Part shown: positions 1 through 12,316 of the stretch, in pieces
Position numbering within the stretch: position 1 is the first letter of the stretch
Layout: each line of letters opens with the position of its first letter
Assembly (NCBI GenBank): GCA_029339195.1
Contig: JAPTJF010000278.1
Span: forward strand, 20,195 to 84,194
Source: Micractinium sp. NFX-FRZ
Lineage: Eukaryota; Chlorophyta; Trebouxiophyceae; Chlorellales; Chlorellaceae
Reading direction: 5' to 3'
Length of the DNA stretch: 64,000 nucleotides
Translations under genes and position numbers: made by a program
Notes under the pieces: model-generated
What the model was told of the DNA's origin: nothing
What the model saw: only the letters and a program-made list of their open reading frames with translations
The model's database searches: none

Positions 1-878
1 GGCCCCCTCTTCAACGTCTGCCCGCCTTAATTTGATGCCTCAACTCCCCAATTGCTGAGCGTTGATAGCCGCTGTGTCGGCATCCCAATGGCTGTGTAAG
101 CCGCTTGATCGATTCAATGGTGTGCTCGAGAAGGAAGCAAGGAGTTGCAAGAGGGGCAGGGGGGGGCAGCAGCAGCGGGGGGAGCCAGGATGGGAGGCAG
201 CAGCAGAGCGCGCCTGCATGAGCAGTGGGCCAACCAACACACGCCTGGTGGCTGTGGTGCCTTGACCGGGGGTTGCTGGCGTGTTGTGCTTTGGGTGGCT
301 GAACCGGGTGCAGCTGCCTTTGCGCCCTCACCGCCGCCCACCTGCTTTCCAGCAGTGCAACAACCACACACAAACGGCACGTTGGCGGGGAGCAGTACGG
401 GAAACGTACTGCTGCTGCTGCCGGCACAGGCTCAGCCTGCTCGGCCAGCGTGCTCACTCAGCCCCACTCGCCACCGCAGCTGCCTCCGCGTGCGCTGCGC
501 CCTCTGCCTGCCTGCCCTCACGCCCCGTCACCCCGCGCCTGTTGCTGTGCTTGGCCTGGGCAGCATTGCCATGTTGAATGCTCACAATGTGGAAAGTTGG
601 AGTAAAGAGAGGTGCTGCACCAGGGTTTCTCAACAGTCACCCTCTGGATTTTGATTCACCATGGCCGCCGCCGCCCCGGCTGCTGCTGCCACCCAGGCTG
701 CTGCTGCTGCTGCTGCTGCCGCAGGCCCAGGCTGCTGCTGCTGCCGCCGCCAGTCCAGCTGCTGCTGCCGCATCATCACTCCGCAGCTTGCAGCCAGGCC
801 GCCGCCGGCGCGCCCAACTGATGCCGCCGGCCCAAGGCAGCTGCCGCTCCAGACACTGCTGCTGCCGCCGCCGAATCA
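1..878. other. No gene recognised; triplet-repeat tract at 661-860
   Basis: I see no reading frame with recognisable protein features here. The right part, about 661-860, is a run of imperfect GCT/GCC/CAG triplets lying just downstream of the stop of the minus-strand MYND gene, so it is probably its 3' untranslated region. The rest is GC-rich sequence with no motif I can name. Confidence 0.5.
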
Positions 879-2291
879 TCACTCTGCTGTGACCGTGATG
901 TGTGCCAGATCAGCATCCTCAATCCGAGCCCCCGAAGTGCCATCCATGAAGCGGTGGAAGCGGGGGCCCCGCCAGCGCAGCACGCGCCCCTGGGCCACCC
1001 CGGGAGGAGGGCTGTCGGCGTAGACGGCCACCCTGCGGATGTCCCCCTTGTGGTCTTTGCCTGCAGGTCGGGCCAAGGCAGGGCTGGGGGTGATTGCTTT
1101 CAGAATGAGGGAGAGTGGGGCAGCGGGCCCGGGCGGGCAGGCCCTCTCCGCCCCTGGCTCTCTCTCCTCCAACCTCCCGCCCGCCCTCCACCCTGCCACC
1201 ACGCCTGGCACGCACCTTCTGCAATTGTGGCTCGCCCCCACCACCCAGGCACCCACCAAATGTGAAGCAGCCAACATCCACCAATGATGCCCACCCCAGC
1301 ACCCACCATCAAACAAGTGGCGCATGATGGCAAGCGGCTGGCTCATCACCCGCAGCTCCAGCACCCTGCCCTCGGCAGGCTGCCCCCCCAGCCGCTCCAG
1401 CTGCCGCCAGCTGACCAGCCGCCGCTCCTCGTCAGCGTCCCTGCCACCGCCAGCGGCCCCACCCTCCACCTCGCCAGCCGCCTGCTCGCCGCCAGCTGGT
1501 GCTGCTGCGTCGCCGGCGCCAGCGCCGTCGTCGCCGCCAGCCGCTGCGTCCAGGGCGCTGGCTGCAGCAGCCACGGCAGCTCGCCGCCTGCACCAGCCCT
1601 TGTGGGCGGGCCAGTCCTGCACCTGGTGCTCCCGGCAGCAGTAGTGGCAGCTGCGGCAGCGGGCGCAGGCCTGCAGGCGGTCGCCGCCCACCCCGCAGGC
1701 GGGCAGACCACAGCGGCGCTGCCCCGCTGGCGGCGGCGCCGCCACCGCCTCCCACAGCCGTTGGCTGTGCGGCCCGCCCAGCACCAGCGGCCCGCGCTGC
1801 CCCTCTGCTTCCCACTGTTGCATCATGGCGCGGTGCTCCGCCTCCTGCAGCCTGTCCATCTCCTCGTTCACAGCCTCCCAGTCAGCGCCAGGGCGGCGCG
1901 TCAGCATGTTGGTCAACCGGTGGTCGCAGCAGCACTCGTGGCACACCTGCCCAGGCAGGGGGCGGGGGGTGGCAAAGCGGGAGGCGGGCGGCGGGTTGGG
2001 GCATCAGAGCACAGCTCAGGGGAGAGTGTCAGCAAGGTGGGCGGGCAGCTCCCGCCACATGCCAGCTGCCTGCCGGGACCGGCTGAACCCGCGGGCAGCA
2101 GGCTCTAGCACGGCAGCTGGCGGGGCTTCTGCGGGCCCTTCTGCCCCGCGGTACTGCCTGCTGCGGTACTGCTGCGCCCCCAGCCCGCCTGGCACCCGCC
2201 TCCAGCCCGCTTAGCTGACTGTGCAACCCACCTCTCGGCGGTGTTGGGCACAGAACACGAGGTCCCTCTCGTCAATGTAGATGTCCGCCAT
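879..2291 (-). CDS. MYND-type zinc finger protein
   Basis: Model of 293 aa in three exons: 2291-2232, 1946-1307, 1060-879; introns are GT-AG with phases 0 and 1 that agree. Residues 99-139 form a MYND finger: C99, C104, C114-x2-C117, C123-x3-H127, then DWPAH at 131-135 and C139. The seventh ligand is His (REHQ) where most family members have Cys. A second Cys/His cluster at the N terminus, C14-x2-H17-x4-C22-x2-C25-x3-H29, is assembled across the first exon junction and may bind another zinc. Residues after about 140 are Ala/Gly-rich and probably disordered, followed by a more ordered 60-residue tail. MYND fingers usually bind proline-rich partners in transcriptional repressors or methyltransferases; no SET domain is seen, so the role is unknown. 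The start was chosen because MADIYIDERD is followed by a clean donor and the Cys/His cluster. Confidence 0.75.
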
Positions 2292-3542
2292 CTTGGTCAG
2301 GAGTTGGTGGGAGGGAAGCGGTGCTCCTGCAGGCAAGCCGGCCGTTCAGATGTGGGGTCGGCAAGCCGGAGGACGTGGCACCGAGGGCATACAGGAGCTG
2401 TATATTGCAGCGGCGGCAGTAGCACTGGGCTCTTTTGGCCCTCCGACAGTGGCGTGCTAGTACACGGAGCTTCAAGGAAGGTGCGTGACCAGGTGGTAGA
2501 GGCAGAGTGGTGCTCAATAGGACCAGCCCCACTGGCGTCGCTGCGCACGGCCCGCCACGCCCCTTCTGCCACTCACTCTTGCCTTACTCCCAGCAAGGGC
2601 CGCTCACTTGCTCGCACCTTTGGCTCGCTTTCCAGGCCGATCAACACGCTGCGCTGCAATTGAAGTGCCTCTTTGTGGAGGGTGCACTGCCGGCGTGTTC
2701 ACTGCCGCAACACACCTCGGTATCGACTTAGTAAACAATAGCTATCTCCTGCCTTTTGGAGAGGTCCTGCCTCTGAGACCTCGGACCGCCCGACCGGGCA
2801 GTGTGGATGGCCAGCGCGCCCAGCGCCGGCGGCGGGGCTGCAGCTGATGAAGCACTGGTGCCAGAGGGAGCAGTGAAGTGACAGGGCTGCATCTTGGGGT
2901 TACAACTGCAGTGCATCAACTGCAGTGCATGGCACTGGGGTGTTAACATCATGCTGACCGTGCGGAGCCGAGTCGGGCAACGGCAGAGCCTGCGCAATGG
3001 CCCCGCGCCGGATTGCCACCAGCAGGCGCGGAGCTCAACATATCCGCATGCTTCAGATGTTATTGACTGCGTTCATATGAGCTGTCGCAGGCTGGCAACA
3101 AGGGAGAAGGCGTGCTGCCGAGCGAAGGCCTGCAACAAGGGGGCGCCGCCCACCGCCCACCGCCACGGCGCCGGGAGCACAGCGCAGCACGCTGTGGCGG
3201 GCTGCCTAGTCGGCCCTGACATTGCCGGTGCTATATCTTGATCAAGATGACAGCTTTACAAGTCACAACCGTTCCGCTAGGCGCCGAGCGCGCCTTGGCG
3301 AGCTGGACTGGCCGAGTTGTGCCCAGCAGCGGCCGCTTTGCTGTCTTCTTTCCGCACCCCGAAGCGGCCGGGCATCAGCCCGTTGCCTCATTCTCCTCAG
3401 AGCGGGCAGCAGAGGCCTGCCTCGACGTGTGCCATTTGTGGGCTGCCCTCCGGCTAGGCTCCGCAAATCCAGCGCAGCTGCCCTTGTCGCAGCCGATCGA
3501 GGTGGGTTGAAGGCCCGCGCGCAGCGCCGCGCCAAGACAGGC
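2292..3542. other. Divergent intergenic region
   Basis: About 1.25 kb between the start of the minus-strand MYND gene and the next plus-strand gene, so it should hold both promoters. I see no gene or clear regulatory motif. The upstream exon of the plus-strand gene could begin inside this stretch. Confidence 0.4.
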
Positions 3543-4243
3543 ATGGTTCCCGCTGAGCGGCCTCGGCCGAGCGTTGCATTTGGCGCCGCCGCCGCCGCCA
3601 CTGCCGCCCCAGCTGCTTGCCTCCGTGCGGTACTCACAGTATTAGTATTAGTAGTAATATTACTGCAGAGCTACGAGCACCTTCTGGAGGATTTGGAGGT
3701 GGAGTGGGAAGTCCTGCTACCAGAGCTTCCCAAGATTAATACTGAGGGCAGCGACAGCGAGTGCGCTGACGAGTTTGAAGAGCGCCTGCCGCCAGCTGAC
3801 GCGCGAGACGGCAGGCAGCAGCAGCGGCGGCAGCGGCAGGCAGTTGGGGAGCAGGGCGCGACAATGTGTGGCGCACCAGCAGCAGGAGCAGCAGCAGCAG
3901 CGGCAGCAGCAGCAGCAGCAGCTGTAGAGGATGATGCTGGCGGTGGCGGTGCGTCCGCCACAGGATCTTGGGTGGAGGCGGCCCAGGAGCCAGCAGCTGT
4001 TGCTGGGCATGAGCAGCAACAACAACCAGCCGAGCAGCAGCAGCAGAAGCAGAAGCAGGGTCCGCTGCGCGCCCAGCCCAATGCACCAGAGGGCGGGCAG
4101 GTGACAAGCAGCGACAGCGGGCTGCCTCGGCGCAAGCGCCGGCGGCGGACCGAGGCGGAGCGGCTGCAGCCCTTCTCCTGGGACGCGTGAGTGGGAGGGG
4201 GCAGGGGTATGGGGAGGGCAAGAGGCAGGGAGGGTGAGAGTGC

Positions 4244-4274
<31 letters not shown>

Positions 4275-4931
4275 AATTTATGAGGTGGGGGCTACCTCCG
4301 GTGCCTGGTGCTTCGTTCAACAGCTGCGCAGCGCACGTGTTAAAATGGATAACCAACCGTACTGCTGGTTGCTGGCATGAGGCGCACTCGCTCCAGCCAG
4401 CAGCCTGAAAGCATGTTCCCTACCCTGCCTGGTTTCAATGACATGCTGCAGGCAGCGCGAAGCCTACCCGTTCAACCCGGACAAAATCCAGCCCAGCAGC
4501 GCCGGCCGCCGCGCCGCCGCCAAGGCAAGCGCCCGCCCGCTGCTGTGCTGCTGCCAAAGCGTGGGGCAGCTGGGGGGAGCACCTGATGGGGCACAGAGCA
4601 CGGCCTGCCTGCACAGGCTGCCGGCTTGCCGTTGTAGCTGGCTCTGGGGGCTGCTGGCCAGCAGGGTGTCGAGACTTGAGATCTGCCCGTCCATGCTCCG
4701 CCCCTGCCCTGTGCTGACCCGGCCCTGCCCTGCCCTGCCCTGCCCTGCCCTCTGCAATCCCCTGCCCCTGCAGCGCAAGCGTGGGATGTGCGGCGAGGCC
4801 ACTGCCACCACAGCCAGCACCGCCAGCGAGGAGCACTTGGCTGCAACTGCAGACACCGCCCACACGCCAGCTCGCCCTGCCGCCAGCGCTGCCCCTGCTG
4901 CTGCTGCCGCACCCGACGGCGGCGCACTCTC

Positions 4932-4965
<34 letters not shown>

Positions 4966-5925
4966 GTGGCTGGCGAGGTGGGCAGGCGTGCCGCGGCCGC
5001 GGCAGCATTGGCGACACCTGGCGTGCAGGAAGCAACGGCGGGCGGCAGGCAGCGGTGCGGCAACGGCGGGCAGCTGCTGTCTGGCCGGCTGGGCGGCAGT
5101 GGCAGCGAGCATGGCTGCGCCGTGGCGGCTGGCGCAGCTGGCGTGCTAGCAGGCCGTGTGGCCTGCTGGGCAGCTGACGTGGCATCGCACAAGCAGGAGG
5201 AGGAGGAGGCGGAGGAGGCGTCAGAGCCGATGCTAGATGAGCGGCAGCAGCAGGCAATGCAGCAGCGGCCGGATGGTCAGCCATCAGTGCTGCTGCTGCT
5301 GCCGGGGGGCGAGCAGCGGGCGGAGCAGCGGGGTGCGGCAGCAGGCAGCCTGCAGGAGCCAGCAGAGGGCGGAGCAGTGGAGGATGAGCTGGACCTAGAA
5401 GAGGAGCAGGCGGAGGACGGAGCTTCAGAGGGGAAGAAACCGCCGGTGGCAGAGGAGGCACAACATGCTGAGGAGGGGGCGCGTCAGGTGCCGGCGGCGC
5501 AGGAGGCAGCGCCGCAGGGCACGGCAGCGGGAGCACACGCTGCGCATGCTGTGCTTGGCGCGGCAGCGGCGGCGGGGGCCCACGCTGTGCCGGCGCCACC
5601 CTCCCCAGCCCAGCTGGACCCTCCCGCCCTTGCAGCCCTGGGATTTGGCGCCGCCTGGTGCGCCCTGCTGGCAGGCGGGCAGGCGGCGGCGGCCCGGGCG
5701 CGCGACGCCGAGCTGCAACGGCTGCTGGGCCCCATGGCAGCGCTCGGGGGAGCCGCCCCCCGCTCTGCACAGCTCTACGCCGCCTGCTTCTGCTCCGTGC
5801 TGAAGCCGCACCAGCAGGCGCAGCACCTGGAGCGGCTGCGCGCTGCGCTGGCGGCGGGCGGCGGCGCTGCTGTGCGGCGCTGGGTGGATCGCACGCTGTC
5901 GGTGCTGCAGCTGGCGCCTTGCTGA
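3543..5925 (+). CDS. Unrecognised Ala/Gln-rich protein with basic, nuclear-like motif
   Basis: Proposed exons: 3543-4186, 4452-4524 and 4774-5925 (622 aa). The first junction is GT-AG with matching phase (GTGAGT donor at 4187). The second would use a GC donor (GCAAGC at 4525) and is uncertain, because the frame also stays open through 4525-4773; that segment is pyrimidine-rich (repeated CCCTG) and looks intronic. Visible features: an acidic segment after about 3670, poly-Ala and Gln tracts, a basic run PRRKRRRR just before the first intron that could be a nuclear localisation signal, and a C-terminal block (LYAACFCSVLKPHQQ, then a heptad-like Leu pattern) that looks folded. The start is weak: the codons at 3630-3670 (GTA/TTA/ATA) are foreign to this genome's usage and look like a short AT-rich intron, so the true start may differ. 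Possibly a transcription regulator; I do not recognise a domain. Confidence 0.45.
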
Positions 5926-6913
5926 CGAAGCGGTGCTGCAGCTGGTGCAGCTGGCCTGACCTCAGCATCCCAAGTCAGAAACCCCATGGGCAGACGTGGG
6001 CTGAGGTGATCGGCAGCTAGCTTTGATTGATGTGACGTGCTTTGTTGGCACCGATTCTTGAGCAAATGTTGCTGCCACACATGCACCAGCTGTTGTTCTG
6101 CTCTGCAGTGTGTACATGGGCCACGTGCCATGCAATGAAATCCACGATTTGTGAGACATGCCGGTACAGAGGGGGGCTGGCAGGGGACATCACAGGAGAG
6201 GCGGGGGCCGGGCGCACAGCACAACCGCAGGATACAACAACACTGTGGCGCATCTCCTGCTGAATACCGTTACATCAGGGTGGCGCGGGGTGCAGTTCAC
6301 GACTTGCACCTGCCGTGTTGCACGAACCGCGCCATCGCCGACCACACAGCGTCAGCCAGGTGCCACCGGCTTCTGTGCCCGCCCGCCTCTTAGCCCTCCC
6401 GCCGCTGCTGCCGCCCCGGCTAGCCGCCGCCTCTGCTCCGGCTGTACTCCAAGGTTGGCCACCACATCCAGGTCGCTGCCATATCTGCACAGCAGCCACC
6501 AGGGAACCAAGAGGGAATGAATCAATCAAACGTCGAACTGTGAGCCGAATTTGTGGGGCGGGGGCGGGGGCGGATGGCGGGGGTGCGCAGGCGCAGGCCA
6601 GGAAAAGAGAGGGCATGGCTGCCGCTTAGTGGCAGCCTTGATGAGCACCGTCCGCATCAACTCCAGGGGCAGCTCCGCTCTGCACCCAACCAACCTTACC
6701 TCCGCCCATGCCTAAAGAACCCTAGATAATCCAACTTGTGACACTTCAAACGCACCAGTTCGGGTGCCCCTGCATTTCACACAACCGCAGCACTCGGCAC
6801 TTGCCCTGCCTGTATGGCAGGCCCCCTGTGTGACAGCACTCGAGCGCAGCCCAGGCTGACGCTGTTACACACACAGCGCAAAAACCACCAAAGCCCAAAG
6901 CCCAGACTGGGAC
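5926..6913. other. Convergent intergenic region
   Basis: Nearly 1 kb between the stop of the plus-strand basic protein and the stop of the minus-strand SGNH hydrolase. It should contain the two 3' untranslated regions. I see no gene in it. Confidence 0.45.
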
Positions 6914-9900
6914 TCACACTTGAAAGATGCCCTCCACAACGATAATCCCCAGCAGCTTCACTTTCGTGCCGCCATCCGGGCTGCCGCTGTCCGGGAGCAC
7001 CGCCACCCGCACGCGGCATTGTTTGTGTGACGTGGCCTGCGGGACGGGCAGGGCGGGCGGGGGCAGGGGAAAGGCAAGGTAATGGTGAACTGCGCACGGT
7101 AGTTTTAATAGACATGAGGTGCACGCATGTAAGCGGGGCAGCACAGCGCACCATAGCGCACCTTCCGCCCCGCCCACCCCCCCCTCCACGGCACCTGGAA
7201 GCGGTGCAGACCGACGAACGACGCTCCAGGAGAGCATGAGACCACAGCACAGCACAGCATGACACCACCTGCCCACCCAGCACAGCACCCACCTGGAAGC
7301 GGTGCAGGTCGGTGAGCGATGCCGCCAGGGAAGCACAGCAGACCACAGCACAGCACAGCACAGCACAGCACACCACCTGTCCACCCAGCACAGCACCCAC
7401 CTGGAAGCGGTGCAGGTCTGAAAGCGACGCCTGGCGCTCCCAGTACCCATCCAACACGCTCTCCTCGCACCTGCACGCAAAAGCATGAAGTGGGAGATGC
7501 ACAAGGGGGCAGGCATGCTTGAGGGCAGGCATGCATGAGCGGGGCATGCAGGCGTGGCAGGGCGGGCAGGCAGGGGCCAGGCAGCAGCACACCCAGGCGA
7601 CAGCAGCCAGCGGCGCATCCGCTTCAGGTTGTACCCCGCCCCAGAAAGCAAGCAAAGCAGTGCTCCGGTGCAAAGCCAACTCACGTGCAGCCACTCTCGC
7701 ACGTCACACGTGCCCTGCCCATCCCTTCATAGCTCCTCAGGTGGGAGATGATCACTTCGACGGTGTCCGAGGCCAGCTTGCCCTGCAGCAGGCAGCACAG
7801 GCAGGAGCCAGGGCCACTGTTGTTGTGTTGGATGGATATGTGATGCTGGGAAAGCCCCTGCGGGTGCACCAGTGGGTGGGTGGGTGGCAGCCGTGCGCTA
7901 GCAGCACCCTTCTCCCCACAGCCCGCCCGCTGTTGAGGGGAACGCTTGGCTTGGGTGCTCTGCCCCACCCTGGCTTGTGCAGCAGCAGGGGGAGGGGGCT
8001 TGGAAAGGCGGGGCGGGGGCCCCATGGGGGGGGAATCCAAGCGAGGCCTATAAAGGGAGCAGCAGTCAAACGGAGTCCAAATCCAAGTCGGACGCACACA
8101 GCCCAGCACAGCGCAGCGCAGCGCCGCCACCGCCCTGCCTCCAACATCACTCTGGCTTCGCCACCCCACCCCACCCTACGTGTACCTCCAACGCTGTTGT
8201 CGTGTCAACCTCCAGCACCGCCCAGGAGCCGGGCGCCTTGCCAATCCACCCCCACTTCTCATTGGCCAGCCGCGCGGCCGGCCGCTCGTTGCGCCACTCA
8301 AAGCCCTGCAAGGGAACGCATGCACGCACGGAGCAGCAGGGGGCTCGAGGGCAGCCACTTGCACCACCGCCAGCGGCCCGGTTGGGCTGCAGCTGCTGCA
8401 GCAGGCAGGCGCGGCTGTCCCACTGATGCCGTCTGCCACGCCTGCCGCCCCCACTGTCCTGTGCTGCTGCTGCTGCTGCTACACGACCCCTCACTCCCAA
8501 CTGGCCACCAGCTACATCCCCATATCTCGAAATGCCGCCCCACCTTGCCCCGCACTGAACAGTACTTCTCCAATTCCCCGACTCGCCTGCTGCTCCACCA
8601 CCACTCGTTCAAATTCCAGCTGCAGCAGGCAGGTGGAGCTGTCTCGGTGGTGGTTGCCGGGGACGAGCGGCTCTGGCACAGCGTCCTGCACAAGCAAGGG
8701 GTGGGGCGGCACGTGCCGTCGAGGCGGCGTGAGGTGGATAGGCTGGGGCGGTTTGAAGCTGCCGAGGCGCTGGCCGCCAAGGAGCAGCGGCCGGCTGGCT
8801 CAGGGACAGGAGTCGTGCAGGGGCAACGGCACAGGGTGCTGCAGGGGCAGCGGTACAGTGTCATGTGGGGGCAGCGGTACAGCAGTAAAGCGTTTTGCAG
8901 GGGGGAGTGCTACAGGGTGCTGCAGCGGCAGGGGTGGGTGGTGCATGTGGGTTGTGGGGTGCGGCGGTGCCGCCAGACCAATGGCGGCACGGCACGAACG
9001 GGTGCGGCAGGTGAAGGCCCCGCATGCGGAGGCGCTCTGTCTGTGGTACTACATTACTACATGCACACCCGACCTGAACAGACCAAACAAGCAGGCACGG
9101 CATACCTGGGCGGCCTCCTCGTCGCCTGGCGCGAGTGGCGACCACAGCAGGCCCGTCACGGCCTCTTGGACCGCCGCCACCAGCAGGTCTGCCAGCGCGC
9201 GGTGCCCGGTGCGGCCGTAAGGGTGGATGGGGTCTGTTGGGAGCAGCGAGATGGGGCAGGCAGGCAGGGAGGGAGGGGAGGGACCATCAATCAATCGAGC
9301 AATCAATCAACTGAGCAGTCAACCAACCAATGCATTTTGTTAATAATGGCGGCTGGCAAGAAGGTGGAAAGTTGGGGAGCTGCCCATGAGAAGGAAAGCA
9401 AGAATGGGCAGGCCGGGCATATGGCATGCCCACAGGAACAAAAGAATTCCGGGCCCGGCTCCTGCGCCTTGCTCCCCTTGCAGAGCGCTGTGCCCTCATC
9501 CTCCTTGCACTGGACACCCTGTTCACGTGAGCAGGCGCTGGCCACCCTGTGAGCAGCAGAGCACGTGCGCTCTTTGCAGAGCAGCCAGTACACACGCCGC
9601 CCAGCCAACCCACCGTAATAGAAAAACTCCAGGCCCGGCTCCAGCACCTCGCTCCCGTTGCTGTGCTGCGTGGGCCAGTGGACTGCGCCCAGCGGGACGC
9701 ATGGTGGGGAGGGGAGGACAGGAGGGAGCGTCAGGGGGGTGACAACGTTCTGGGATGGCAGGGCAGCGGCAGCGTCGAGCGCCATGTGACGAACCAAGGC
9801 GGAAGCTCACAGCACCACGACGCACTCGACTGCGACCGTGCGTGCTGCCAGCACATGCCGGCAGCCGCCGCCGCAGCAGGCGTGACAATGTTGCAAGGGG

Positions 9901-12283
9901 CTCACTCTTGAAGCCGTCTGTCTGGTTGGCGCGCATGAGGTGGTAGGCGGCAGCCCGCATGGACAGCTGGGGGAGGCCGTAGAACTGGCCTGCAGGGCAG
10001 GGCGGGCTCTGGCAGAGTGTGGGGTTAGGGTGTAGGGTTAGCGCATAGGAAATTCACATGCTTTGCAAGCCTCTGCACAAACGTACACCTGAGTCGTTAG
10101 GATCAGTCATGGAACCCTCACGGCGACAGGTGGCGTGCCGAAGCAGCAGAGGGGGGCAGCAAGGCGAGGTGAGCCGCAAGGCGGCATGAATCCCTGGCGT
10201 GCACCATGTGGCATATGCCGGGGCAGCTCCTGCCACCGAGCCGGTCCTGCCACACACACCCTCCCGCTCCACCCCCCACCCGGGCGTCCCCACAGCCCTC
10301 CACCCGCACCCCCGCCTCCCACCCACACCACGCCGCCCGCTCACCAAGCACGCTCAAATCGTTTTCGGCGGTCCTCATATATTCCACGAGCTTCGGGTCC
10401 TCCTGCACCTCCCTGTGTGCGATCAAGTAGGCGTAGTGGTGCAGCAGCACGACGGCGGGCCTGTGTGCCACACAGCGGGCAGCGGGGGGATGGGCAGGGA
10501 GGCGGGGAGGTAAAAGCTTGCTAACCAACAAGGTTGGGAAAGCTGTGCGGTCCGTGTGGGGGGCAGCGCAGCAGCGGGTGTGTGTGGAGTGGAGGTGAGG
10601 GTCAGAGAGGGGCCAGGGAGATAAATGGTGAAGTGGGGTTGGGGTGGGGGTAGGGTCATGGAGTGGAGTGCATGTAGAGGCATGCTGCTCGGGCTGGCCC
10701 CACCACAACGCTTCTTGCATCCCACCCTCACCCGCCTCACCTGCCTCACCTGTTTGGGAAGTTGAGCAGCTTGCGCAGGAGGCGCTCAAAGGCGAGGCGC
10801 TCGTGCGAGCGGAAGCTGTCGGTCAGCACGACGGGGTCGTTCATGCTGAACTCGAGAATGACCTGCGCCCGCCAGGAGGGGGGCAGGGTGTGAATCGGGA
10901 AGGGGTGAAGAAGACGAATCGTAAGAGCCAGCAACACCCTCTCTCCTCCCCTGCTACCTTCTTTCCTTTCCCCCATTCTTCCTTTTTTGCTTTCTTTCTT
11001 TCGTTCCGACACAGCCTGCCTCCCTCTTTGCTTCCCCCCCGTTCCGCCTCCCCCCCCCACGTTGCCTCCCTCCTCCCTCCCCACCCCGCCCCGCCCCGCC
11101 ACGCCCCGCCTCCCCTCCCTGCCCTCACCATGTCCACATCCGCGCGCACCATGTCGCTGGCACAGACGGAGAAGAGGCCTGCAGGGCGGGCCTCAGTACA
11201 ACACGGGCACATGTCAGTGCACGCAGCCAGCCAATCCCCGCAGGCGTGGGTGGTTGCCATCTGCTGCCTGCCTCGCCCCCTCCTCGCCCTTTGAGGACCC
11301 TCAACCCTAGAACCCTCACCCTCCTGCTTGCACCCACCCACCCGACGTCACCCCCGAAAGCGCCGAGTTGCGGACCGTGTGGTTCACTCCGCCCCCCGAC
11401 ACGTGCTGCAGCCAGGCCTGGAAGCGGGGCACGTACGCCACGCTGAGGTGGCGCTCCTCCTCACGCGCAGCGTACGCGCCGTGCCCAGCAGTCACAGAGC
11501 CCCCCAGAGCGGTGACTGAAAGCTTCTGGCCTGCAGGCAGAGGCGAAAAAGGGGTGGCAGTATAATTGGCATGGCTGAGAGCTGGGCTTGCTCATTCAGG
11601 GAGGGGCAGGGGGGGTGCAGACAGAGCAGCGCACACAAGAGGCCTGAACAGCAGGCAGCAGAGGCGCCGTTTGTGAAGGGTGATGCAACGCTTCCGGAGG
11701 CCTGCAGAGGGAAACAGTGGGCGACGACATGTTTGAATGTTTTGTGTTTGAAGCCATCAGGCCAGATGTGACTGAGCCCCCCGGACTGGTGGCCAAAAGC
11801 TTCTGGGCTGCATGGGGCGCTGGCCGTGGGGGGCGCCGGCTTGTGGCGCTGGCGGTGGACAGCGGACTGTGGGATCCCTTGATGCCAGGCCAGCGGGCCG
11901 CACTGGGCCACAGCACGCACAGCACGGCACAGCATGAAACAGCACAGCGCAGCACAGCACAGCGCAGCACAGCACGGCGCAGCGTGGCATGCCTGACAGG
12001 AGCTTGTGTGCGAAGCGGCGCAGCCGCGCTGGGTCCCCCCGGCTGTGCAGGCCTCGCTGCCGGGAGCGCTGCGGCAGGAAGTAGTCGTGTTGGAGGGCAC
12101 GCTGCAGCCGCGCCACGTCATACTGCGGGGAACAAAGGGTGGGGCAGTCGCGATTCAGGTTCCCAGGAGTGTGTGTGCTAGAGGCAACGTAATGCTCCGG
12201 CAGGTGGGGGGCCTTCCTCTCCGGGCTGGCAGGAGGAAGGCATGTTGCTCTCTGGTCAAAGCGCACCGCTGCCCAGACAAACC

Positions 12284-12316
<33 letters not shown>

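Noticed and set aside
661..1023. Poly-Ala plus-strand frame beginning in a good start context
   Set aside because: It is triplet-repeat sequence opposite the MYND gene end and 3' region; Ala and Cys runs only.
3630..3670. Hydrophobic stretch that could be a transmembrane helix
   Set aside because: Its GTA/TTA/ATA codons are unlike any coding region here and it ends in ATTACTGCAG, so it looks like an intron end or untranslated sequence.
4472..5968. Long minus-strand open frames opposite the basic Ala/Gln-rich gene
   Set aside because: Low-complexity Pro/Ala/Arg translation mirrors the GC-rich plus-strand coding sequence; no domain or splice structure.
8699..8870. Extension of SGNH exon 10 upstream into a Pro/Ala/Arg-rich frame
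   Set aside because: An acceptor at 8686 joins in phase directly to the conserved VPGN region; the upstream part is minisatellite and does not match the family.
7519..9552. Long plus-strand open frame of 677 codons
   Set aside because: It is antisense to well-supported SGNH exons and introns, has no recognisable protein feature and is explained by GC-rich codon structure on the other strand.
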